Part shown: positions 19,178 to 26,421 of the stretch, in pieces
Layout: the number at the start of each line of letters is the position of its first letter
How positions within the stretch are numbered: the first letter of the stretch is position 1
NCBI GenBank assembly: GCA_016926595.1
Contig: JAFGOG010000400.1
Coordinates: 1-31,776 of the forward strand
Reading direction: 5' to 3'
DNA from: Anaerolineae bacterium
Lineage (GTDB): Bacteria; Chloroflexota; Anaerolineae; JAAYZQ01
DNA length: 31,776 bases
The notes under the pieces: model-generated
Seen by the model: only the letters and a program-made list of their open reading frames with translations
What the model was told of the DNA's origin: nothing
Databases searched by the model: none
Made by a program: the position numbers and the translations under genes

Positions 19178-21010
19178 CTAGGTGAAAAGCCAACTCTTCG
19201 ACTCCGCCTCTTTTTCCATTTCCTTAAGGGCTTCAGCATCGGGTGACCCAGACCGATACAGCACTCTATCCTTGGCCTTTCGAACGCAGTTGACGATCAT
19301 GCTCGCTACGAACTTGTCCCTGGCGCGGCTGTCTCTGTCCCTCTGATACGCCTCGTACAGGGCCTCTGTGACAGCGTATTCGATCTCGGCACCCGTCATG
19401 CGTCCCGAGACGTCATTGTTGCTGAGAAGCGAGCAGAAGCATTCAAAATCGTCGTCTCCGCTTGGTGGTTCAGCCAGACTAAGCTCTGAAACAGCGTTGC
19501 TGAGATCGTCCTCGGCCACACGTAGATACGCGTTTTCGTAATGAGATCTCAAATAGATCTCAAAGATCTTTTTCCGGGCTTGCTCGTCGGGGAGGCCGAT
19601 CCAGAAGATCTCGTCAAAGCGTCCTTTGCGGCCGAACTCGGGGAACTGGGCAAGCAAGGTGCGAAAATCGTTGGCCGTGGCCACGACGAAGATGCTATCC
19701 TGCTTTTCTGCCAGCCAGGTCAAAAAGTAGCCGAACACTCGAGCGGAAACTCCGTTGTCTCCCCCCCCCCCCATGCCCTTGAAGGCCTTGTCCACCTCGT
19801 CGAGCCACAAGACCACAGGCGCCAGCACCTCAGCGAGCCGTAACGCCACCCGGGTGCGTTCTTCAGACTCCCCAACGTACATTCCGAACAAGGTCCCAAC
19901 ATCCAGGCGAAGTAGGGCGAGATTGAACTCTTTGGCCATGAGCTTGGCGAGCTGCGATTTACCCCCTCCTGAAGCGCCGCACAACAGGACCCCTCTGGGA
20001 GGTGGGAGGAAATACTTCTGCCTCACCTCAGGACTGACTGCCGCATCTCGGCGCGCGCGGGTCCATAGCTTGACCGTCTCCAGTCCGCCAAGCTCGATCT
20101 GCACGTGGGGGGTGTATTGAAGTGCCTGGTTGTTAATAGCCTTGGCTTTGAGGTGCAGCATGTCTTCAACGTGTCGGGCACAAAGCGGTTCTTGGCGTAC
20201 CGCGAACATGTTCAGGCCCAGCTTATAGTCCTCCAGGGTCAGTCCTCGACCTGCCCCGGCAATGAGATCCTTGAGCCGTGCCTCGTACTCCTCCTGGCTC
20301 TGGTTCGTATCACAGAGCGCACTCACATCCTCTGGGGGCGCGGGATTGGGAAAACAGAGGATGTGCCTATCGAGCATATTGTCAAGCGTCTGCCGCAGCT
20401 CCCGGCCTTCCGGTAGGGGAAAGTCGATGACAATCAGATCGCGTTCCAACTCTGGCGATAGCCCACTCGCAGAAGGAGCGACGATCACAATTGTTTTGTA
20501 CATCTTGCCCGGCGCACCCCGGTTGGCATCGTAGTATTGTCTCAACTTGTCGGCCGCATTGCGGACGGGCCGGATGAGCGACGCGCGCATGCCCGTCAGC
20601 GGGTCAACGCGCAAGTAGGGATGAATGTCAAAAAAGACCACGATGGTATTAGCCAGGGCCCCAAAGTTACTAGGCGTGGCATCCTTGACTGCGTTCAGGG
20701 CGTCCATGGGTTCAGGCCGGTTATGCTTGGTGGTGTCTGGGGACTGGGGCAGGCCCTCGATCTCCAGCCAGTCGATAGTGCCCTGCTGAATGGGCTGTGC
20801 CCCTAGGTTGAGGATCTCTTCCAAGCCCAAGCCGTGGTACCAGCGGACAAAGCGTTTGGGTCCGTTTTCTGACTTGATCACACGAAAGACCTTGGTTAAG
20901 TAGTCCAGCACGCGAGTCTCTTCGTGCGACACGATATAGATCACGGGATAGCCGGCACGGATCAGCAACAACAGCCGGTCCATCGTTTCCTGCAAGCTCA
21001 GCGTCGTCAT
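19178..21010 (-). CDS. Ycf46-like tandem AAA+ ATPase (610 aa)
   Basis: ATG at 21010 with AAGGAG about ten bases upstream. The N-terminal domain starts like Ycf46 proteins (RAGYPVIYIVSHEETRVLDYL, residues 18-38) and is a degenerate AAA fold with a Walker B-like strand (TIVVFFDIH, 122-130) and the characteristic PLPEGREL near 198-205. The C-terminal AAA domain is intact: Walker A GASGGGKS 345-352, pore-loop region LFGMYVGESE, Walker B VLWLDEVD 400-407, sensor-1 ATAN 444-447, arginine finger RKGRFD 461-466. Of the three related ATPases in the operon this is the one with the full catalytic set. Residues 413-418 are coded by a run of twelve Gs (listed separately), which puts the frame at risk of slippage. 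The family call is firm; the remodelled target is unknown. Confidence 0.93.
   Translation of the reverse strand: MTTLSLQETMDRLLLLIRAGYPVIYIVSHEETRVLDYLTKVFRVIKSENGPKRFVRWYHGLGLEEILNLGAQPIQQGTIDWLEIEGLPQSPDTTKHNRPEPMDALNAVKDATPSNFGALANTIVVFFDIHPYLRVDPLTGMRASLIRPVRNAADKLRQYYDANRGAPGKMYKTIVIVAPSASGLSPELERDLIVIDFPLPEGRELRQTLDNMLDRHILCFPNPAPPEDVSALCDTNQSQEEYEARLKDLIAGAGRGLTLEDYKLGLNMFAVRQEPLCARHVEDMLHLKAKAINNQALQYTPHVQIELGGLETVKLWTRARRDAAVSPEVRQKYFLPPPRGVLLCGASGGGKSQLAKLMAKEFNLALLRLDVGTLFGMYVGESEERTRVALRLAEVLAPVVLWLDEVDKAFKGMGGGGDNGVSARVFGYFLTWLAEKQDSIFVVATANDFRTLLAQFPEFGRKGRFDEIFWIGLPDEQARKKIFEIYLRSHYENAYLRVAEDDLSNAVSELSLAEPPSGDDDFECFCSLLSNNDVSGRMTGAEIEYAVTEALYEAYQRDRDSRARDKFVASMIVNCVRKAKDRVLYRSGSPDAEALKEMEKEAESKSWLFT
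19761..19772 (-). repeat. 12-nt poly-G (coding strand) tract inside ATPase gene
   Basis: Twelve consecutive Cs on the plus strand, so Gs on the coding strand, encode the glycines after M413 in the Ycf46-like ATPase, between Walker B and sensor 1. Homopolymers of this length slip readily in bacteria. Gain or loss of one base would stop the protein before sensor 1 and the arginine finger. Seen directly; switching itself is inferred. Confidence 0.9.
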
Positions 21011-21026
21011 CTGTGTCTTTCTCCTT

Positions 21027-24000
21027 TCAATCTCCTACCATCGCCTCGCGCCAAAATTGCATACTATCGAGCCGATCCGGGTCGCAGCCGTTGAAGGTAA
21101 TCGTGTCGACGATCCACCGCTCAATATCTGCACCCGTAACCAAACTGATCTTGTGCCTCCCTAGTTCGGTATCGGGGTAAACACGAGCCAGGGGGCTGAA
21201 TAGCGGGCCGCGGAAAGGATCGCTTTCCCTAGCCAGGTCCTTCAAAAAATCCGCCTCAGCCGCTAGGCGGCCAAGTCCACACTTGGCGAATAGCGCACCA
21301 AAGACGTTGGCGCGATAAGCAAGGCTGTCGTTCTCCACCTCGCCGGAATCAAAAGCATACTCCAGCCTCGGGACTTTCAAATGCCACATCAGTTCCACCC
21401 GCCGCCGCCATTGGGCGCTCAGTTGTTCGGGTCGACTGCTGGTCAGGACGGCGACAAAGCCAGGCGGCATGGTGTCGAGCCAGTTAAGGAGGATGCCTGA
21501 CATGCGGCTCATGGTCGCGGCCACAGCCGACGTGCTGCTCTGGACATCGGGCCCGGCGAAGAACCGATCGACGTCGTCGAGAAGGACCACGGCGCCAGCC
21601 AAGCTGTTGGTCACAGCCAGTGCCGCTCGCAGAATACTTTCGGACTCGCCAAGCCCACCGCGCAGGCAGCGGCTCGCGTCGAGCCGCACCAATGGCTGCC
21701 GGATTCGCCGGGCCAGGGACTCGGCCAAACGAGTCTTGCCACATTCCGGATCGCCCATAATAAGCAGTCGACGGGGCGACACCTCGCCGCTCATGATTGT
21801 CGCCGCCCATGCGCTCACGGCCTCCTCTAACGCGGGAGACAAGCCGACGTACCTAGGATCGGGCAGGTGCTGAAAGGGGGTGCAGGTGACGGTGTTGAGC
21901 TGGCGAAAGGCTCTCACCATCTCCTCGTCGCGAAAATCCACCACTCGGTCGTCGATGACGCCATACTGCAGTGCGCACATGCGAAGGGCATAGCTCACGG
22001 CACGCCGGGAGGATGGATAAAGCTGGTGAGCCAGGTCGATGGCCATCTCGGCCGGCACTTCCGAGAGAGGCAGATGCTCCTGGCTAGGTGCGCCCAGGAT
22101 CTGTTCGAACAGCTCTGACGGTGGCGGAGGTGGGAAAAAGAGAAATACGGCTGCGCGTTCCAGCTCTTCATCCAGCCAGAGTACATCGTCGGCGATCAAG
22201 ATGACCGGGAACCGCCGCTGGTAGCAGCATACCTTGATCAGCCGCCGCGTAGTGAGTGGGTTCTGTGCCATCCCCGAATTCCACCACCGGCTGCCCCGAA
22301 TCAAGAGGATCGGGATCTCGTCTTTAGGGGGAACCGGGAGCCTGGATGTCCAATCGAGGATCAGGCTCCCGTTCCAGTCAGCCACCTCGTCGGCACTCGG
22401 CGGTATCCTCGCTGCTTGCGGCGGAAGCTGCGCGAGGATCTGATCAGCACTCCACCACGACCGCCCGCCCTCGATCTGGAGGGCCTGATCGGAGCGCAGA
22501 TCTTTGATGCCAACATCCTCGATGGCCTCGTAGACGCGATACCGCGGTTGGCCACTCGAGCGCCTGCTGAGACCCACCAAGATAGTCTCCAGATCCCGCA
22601 CATCGTCGACCCTGACGGCGAATAGTCGATGTCCGGCCTGGATGTGATTCTCGAGTGCCTGTTCCAGCTCACTTATGTACGTCCCACCGGCTACCACTGA
22701 CAGGTCGAGGCGGCGGGCGAGGAGATTTGCAGCCGGACGAAACTCCGCCGCTGGCATCAGGCATTCGCGCACGATACGCTCCAGGGCGCTTGGAACATGA
22801 TGCTCCCGCGAAGGATCGAGGGTGCCACGGATGGACGCTACCCGGCTCGGGGCAGCCAGTTCAGCCCCCACAAAAGGAAGCTGTCCGGTTGAAAGCTCAA
22901 ATAGGGTTGCCCCCAGGCTCCAGCAATCGTACTTGAACCGGGCGACGCCCTCAGTCTCTGCTGGGTCCTCCGGCGCGGCATAGCGGAGATCAGTGCCGTA
23001 GCCCGGTCGGATCGTTCTGACCCAGGCATCTTTGAGCGTGATCAGCTCCTCATCGCCGGCCTTCAAGAACACGATGTTGCCCGGATTAACGTTGCCGTGG
23101 AGGATCTTTTTCTCGTGCAGCTCTGCAAGCAGCCCGCCGAGCTGTGCGCCGAGTTGGAGCACATTCATGAAATGGTCCGAGTCCTCTCGGACGAATGGCC
23201 GCGCCGCGAGCGTCGACCAATCGTGCGGCGCTTCGTCAGGAGGTCGATTGTACACCAGGGCGTGCAACTGACCCAGCTCCTGATCGCCCCGGCGCCAGGT
23301 CAGGATCTCGTGACGATCGGGAATCAAGTGGGTAGCATCCAGAGCAGCCTCTTGCAGTTTCTGAACAGCCGGGTCGAGGGCCGAAATGAGTGCCTGGCTG
23401 TGTTGCCACTCATCGATGAGCACCTGGACCAGGTAACTCGATCCACTCGCAGCATCCCTGGCCCAAAAGGTCCGAGCGTACGGATCCTCCCACATCTTCT
23501 CGACCAGCTCATAGTCGCCGAGATGGTCGCCCGGGAACAATCCGCCCACCAGCGCACTGTACGGCCTCGGGCTTGTCAGCTCAGCGCCTTGATCGGCGGC
23601 ACAATACACCTGATAGAGACTCGTCAGCAGATCAAAACCGCACGCCTTTTTAGCCTCGTACAGATGTTTTATCACCTGGCCTGGCTCATCGGCCCAGTGC
23701 ATAAAGAACTCGGTGATCAGTTTGTGAGTGACCCTCAGCTCTGTATCGATCTGCTCAGGCCCAAGAGCGACATCCATCCAGGTCCCAACAAAGAAAAGGA
23801 CGCCACCATCCAGGAGCATCTCCGGATAGAAGCTCTGCTTGCCATCAGCCGTCCGGTCCGCCCGGGCACCAGCGTAGCAAGTGGCAAACACTACTTCGGG
23901 AACAGAAACCTCCCAACTGGGATGCCATCCGGCAGAGCCAGCCCGGCGCCGTGGCTCGGGATGCAGCACGGCCTGCAGCTCATCGATCGACAACCAGTCA

Positions 24001-25895
24001 GTAGCCGTGAGCTGCCAGCCACCTGGACCGTCACCGGGACTGGATAGATTGCCAAGAAAGAGCACAGCCCGATGCTGAAAGATCTTTTGCAGGATCGTTG
24101 CCCGTTCATCGCCCCTGACTGTCAAAGAAGAACCTGGATAAACATCGACCTGGAGACCTAGCCGGGCGAGATCTTGGTGGATCGCGCCGGCGAGTTCTAA
24201 GAAAGCTTGGGCATCCTGGTGGAGAATGGCCAGCGACCCCGGCTGCGCACGGCCGACCTGGCGTTTGTCGACGTGGTATAGGGTGCGATAGATTGGAAAC
24301 AGGGTGTCAAGCCACCGCGGTCGCGCCGAATCACCGGCTACAAGCAAAAGCTCGGGGGTCAGGCTGTTGGCGGCAGGTGATATCACCAGCTTGAGCATGG
24401 CCGGGTTCGACTGGATCAACTCCAACAGGCCTTCTGACCAGGCTGAGGCATTTTGCATGGCCACGCCAGCCTCAATAGGGTAACCCAGTCCCTCTTTCAG
24501 GGCTTGGCGCATGGCATGCTCGATGCGTGACCTCGCATTGGCGACCGGCTCCCATGGCCTGGGTTGATCCACCACTTGTACCAGTTCGGCGCTCGTCCTA
24601 GAGAACAAGGTTACTTTGGCCAGATTGCGACCAGTACCACGAGTTGGTGACTCGGTGAAAAGGCTGATGCACGCCAACCCCGGCCCATCTTGACCCCGGC
24701 CAGGCAGGACAGATCGGCAAAGAGCACGGACTGGCTCAATGGAGGGTATCACCACGCCGCGAGTATCGGGCGCGGCGGGCTCGGGCCTGAGCTGAGGCTC
24801 AGGTGGTTGGATCGTTTCAGAGGGTTGGGCCATCGCTTCGTAGCCCTTGAGAAGCCTGAACCTCGTCGGCCCGGTGGCCTGGTCAGCCTCCCTGGCGGCA
24901 AGTCCCTCAGGAATGAGCTCCCATTGTCCCCCCACCTTCTTAGCCTCACGAGGCCAGAACTTGAGCATGCCCTCCTGCTCGCGTAACTCAATCATCCCCA
25001 CCGAATAGCCGTGAGAACGGTCTTTTCTATCCGCGAAATGCTCCAGGCCAAACAGAGACCGCCCCTGCCAGGTACGTCGCGACTCGGTGCCGTCAAAGCT
25101 CACTACCTCGTATCCCGTCTGGTGCATGTGGCCACACAGGTGCAAGGCAAAGCGACCGTGCGCCATCAGCTCCCCGGTCCAGTTAGAGCAAGACTCCTCA
25201 TTCAACCATGTCCGCGGGTGATGGCTCAGTACCAGGCAGGCATGGTGCTGAGCGGCCCACTCCGGACCGTCATCATCCGGACAGGCTAACTGGAATTGTC
25301 GAGGGTCAAAGGCCAGCTTCTTTTCATAGTTGCCGGCGTCGAACTGAAGAAAAGCCGTGTTGATGCCCAAGATGCCAAGCCGGGCCCCTTCTTTTTCAAT
25401 ACTGACGGTAAATTCGCCAGGCAACGTTCCTGCGTGCATATTATCAGGCCGCCTAGCCTGCCTATCCCACCAGGCCGTGTACTCGGCAAAGATACCATTC
25501 ACAAATTCACGGTACTCCGACTCCGGATCATCCCAGAATTCCGCGACAGCGTCCGGGTCCTCATTCCACCTTTTCAGAGTCCTGGCAGTCGCCGCTAGCT
25601 TGCGAGGCCTGGCCAGATCATGGTTTCCAGGTACGGCCAGCAGCGTTGGCTTCGATCCAAGATCGGCACACTGAGCCCATAGCTGGTCCAGCAGGTCATC
25701 AACTTCTTGGAACTCCTGTTTGTTCCCACTGTAAGCGAGATCACCGCTAAAGAGGACAAAATCCCAGGGGCCAGATCGTTTGTGCAGATCGCGCAGATCG
25801 TTGAAAAAGATTTCCCTGACGTTGGGCCACAGCCAGTTTTGGCCCTTCATACCTCTATGCAGGTCCGTCAAATGCAGCCAGCGAAAAGAGATCAT
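21027..25895 (-). CDS. Phosphoesterase-CHAT-pseudokinase-AAA fusion protein (1622 aa)
   Basis: First gene of the operon; ATG at 25895 begins directly with the phosphoesterase strand. Domains in order: (1) calcineurin-like metallophosphoesterase, residues 1-330, with DLH 11-13, GDLAYSG 51-57, GNHD 90-93, SHH 224-226 and GHMH 255-258, all metal ligands present. (2) CHAT-type caspase-like domain, about 400-770: Cys motif ATCYAGA 671-677 and FVGTWMDVA 702-710, but the strand expected to end in the catalytic His reads FLGNLSS 613-619. (3) Protein-kinase-like fold, about 793-1065: HGNVNPGN 933-940 instead of HRDxKxxN, DAW 956-958 instead of DFG, APE at 974-976, no clear glycine loop or VAIK lysine, so probably a pseudokinase. 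(4) Degenerate AAA, about 1075-1300. (5) AAA, 1345-1622: GDPECGKT 1381-1388, VVLLDDVD 1436-1443, sensor 1 LTSS without Asn. Probably a cytoplasmic hub joining regulatory and effector domains (inference). Confidence 0.9.
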   Translation of the reverse strand: MISFRWLHLTDLHRGMKGQNWLWPNVREIFFNDLRDLHKRSGPWDFVLFSGDLAYSGNKQEFQEVDDLLDQLWAQCADLGSKPTLLAVPGNHDLARPRKLAATARTLKRWNEDPDAVAEFWDDPESEYREFVNGIFAEYTAWWDRQARRPDNMHAGTLPGEFTVSIEKEGARLGILGINTAFLQFDAGNYEKKLAFDPRQFQLACPDDDGPEWAAQHHACLVLSHHPRTWLNEESCSNWTGELMAHGRFALHLCGHMHQTGYEVVSFDGTESRRTWQGRSLFGLEHFADRKDRSHGYSVGMIELREQEGMLKFWPREAKKVGGQWELIPEGLAAREADQATGPTRFRLLKGYEAMAQPSETIQPPEPQLRPEPAAPDTRGVVIPSIEPVRALCRSVLPGRGQDGPGLACISLFTESPTRGTGRNLAKVTLFSRTSAELVQVVDQPRPWEPVANARSRIEHAMRQALKEGLGYPIEAGVAMQNASAWSEGLLELIQSNPAMLKLVISPAANSLTPELLLVAGDSARPRWLDTLFPIYRTLYHVDKRQVGRAQPGSLAILHQDAQAFLELAGAIHQDLARLGLQVDVYPGSSLTVRGDERATILQKIFQHRAVLFLGNLSSPGDGPGGWQLTATDWLSIDELQAVLHPEPRRRAGSAGWHPSWEVSVPEVVFATCYAGARADRTADGKQSFYPEMLLDGGVLFFVGTWMDVALGPEQIDTELRVTHKLITEFFMHWADEPGQVIKHLYEAKKACGFDLLTSLYQVYCAADQGAELTSPRPYSALVGGLFPGDHLGDYELVEKMWEDPYARTFWARDAASGSSYLVQVLIDEWQHSQALISALDPAVQKLQEAALDATHLIPDRHEILTWRRGDQELGQLHALVYNRPPDEAPHDWSTLAARPFVREDSDHFMNVLQLGAQLGGLLAELHEKKILHGNVNPGNIVFLKAGDEELITLKDAWVRTIRPGYGTDLRYAAPEDPAETEGVARFKYDCWSLGATLFELSTGQLPFVGAELAAPSRVASIRGTLDPSREHHVPSALERIVRECLMPAAEFRPAANLLARRLDLSVVAGGTYISELEQALENHIQAGHRLFAVRVDDVRDLETILVGLSRRSSGQPRYRVYEAIEDVGIKDLRSDQALQIEGGRSWWSADQILAQLPPQAARIPPSADEVADWNGSLILDWTSRLPVPPKDEIPILLIRGSRWWNSGMAQNPLTTRRLIKVCCYQRRFPVILIADDVLWLDEELERAAVFLFFPPPPPSELFEQILGAPSQEHLPLSEVPAEMAIDLAHQLYPSSRRAVSYALRMCALQYGVIDDRVVDFRDEEMVRAFRQLNTVTCTPFQHLPDPRYVGLSPALEEAVSAWAATIMSGEVSPRRLLIMGDPECGKTRLAESLARRIRQPLVRLDASRCLRGGLGESESILRAALAVTNSLAGAVVLLDDVDRFFAGPDVQSSTSAVAATMSRMSGILLNWLDTMPPGFVAVLTSSRPEQLSAQWRRRVELMWHLKVPRLEYAFDSGEVENDSLAYRANVFGALFAKCGLGRLAAEADFLKDLARESDPFRGPLFSPLARVYPDTELGRHKISLVTGADIERWIVDTITFNGCDPDRLDSMQFWREAMVGD

Positions 25896-25922
25896 CCTCT
25901 GTCAGCTCCCGTGGTCTGTCGC

Positions 25923-25937
25923 AAGCTGTGACAGCTT
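25923..25937. promoter_or_regulatory. Perfect 7-bp-arm palindrome, possible operator
   Basis: AAGCTGT-G-ACAGCTT, 28 bp before the ATG of the 1622-aa gene. It is symmetrical enough for a dimeric repressor site, or could form a hairpin in the leader RNA close to the ribosome site. Which regulator would bind is unknown. Confidence 0.45.
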
Positions 25938-25945
25938 TGGTTTTT

Positions 25946-25961
25946 AGATCGGGTTCGATCT
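25946..25961. promoter_or_regulatory. Inverted repeat AGATCG-N4-CGATCT, possible operator
   Basis: Six-base perfect arms with a 4-nt centre. GTTC/GAAC half-sites overlap it (GTTC-gatct-GAAC at 25953-25965 and GAAC-tt-GTTC at 25962-25971), so symmetry is layered. On the minus strand the stem is followed by As rather than Ts, which argues against a terminator. Confidence 0.4.
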
Positions 25962-25972
25962 GAACTTGTTCC

Positions 25973-25984
25973 TGCGCTAGCGCA
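25973..25984. promoter_or_regulatory. Perfect 12-bp palindrome TGCGCTAGCGCA
   Basis: Third symmetrical element within 62 bp upstream of the operon's first gene. It has no central spacer, so an operator is more likely than a stable RNA hairpin, although both are possible. Confidence 0.4.
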
Positions 25985-26243
25985 ACTCAAGTAAGTCCTC
26001 CTGCAAACCTTCTGGCCAGCAAGTCCTTACTGAAGCAGCAAACGGAAATCTACCCCCCACAGATGCAGCTACAGCACACAGCCTGGACAACTGCAACCGG
26101 GGAAGTATGATCTGCAAGGTAGTAACGTCCTGAACACAACACACGTCTGTCCGACTACATGTGACACAAACTGGGCGGGAGTGAAGAGAAGACAACGCCA
26201 TTCCGCCATGATCTCAAGAGGCCAGTAGCCCCCCTAGCAAGAT

Positions 26244-26280
26244 GTACACTTATTGTACCAGAGTTCATCCAAAGATGCAA
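26244..26280 (-). promoter_or_regulatory. Candidate sigma-70 promoter of the AAA+ operon with palindrome over the -10
   Basis: On the minus strand: -35 TTGCAT (26275-26280), 17-bp spacer, then TGG-TACAAT, an extended -10 (26252-26257). The -10 lies inside the perfect inverted repeat GTACA-cttat-TGTAC (26244-26258), where a bound repressor would block polymerase. Transcription would start near 26245, giving a leader of about 350 nt before the first ATG. Motif quality is good; use of the promoter is inferred. Confidence 0.55.
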
Positions 26281-26421
26281 GATCGTGACTTGGGCGATTC
26301 AGTGAAAGCCCTTGAGTAGTCCGACAATTCATTCCGGCCATTCAGAAATGGCTGAGGAGAACTTTGAATCATGTCTTTATGGGAGCCTATCACTGCCCAG
26401 TAGGCCCACGCGACCTGACCC

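Larger units (their letters stand above)
25896..26421. other. Control region upstream of the AAA+ operon
   Basis: About 525 bp between the STAND gene stop (26422) and the first operon gene. It holds the operon promoter candidate and palindromes listed separately. A 74-codon minus-strand frame (25977-26201) lies in the presumed leader but has no proper ribosome site and looks like chance. A hairpin GCCATT-caga-AATGGC at 26337-26352 lies after the STAND gene but has no T-run, so it is a poor terminator. Confidence 0.6.

Noticed and set aside
23097..24047. 316-codon plus-strand frame
   Set aside because: Antisense to the kinase-like and CHAT-like regions, which carry recognisable motifs; no ribosome site.
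25977..26201. 74-codon minus-strand frame in the operon leader
   Set aside because: No proper ribosome site and cysteine/arginine/valine composition without structure; more likely untranslated leader.
26337..26352. Rho-independent terminator after the STAND gene
   Set aside because: Six-base stem GCCATT/AATGGC with no T-run on the transcribed strand.
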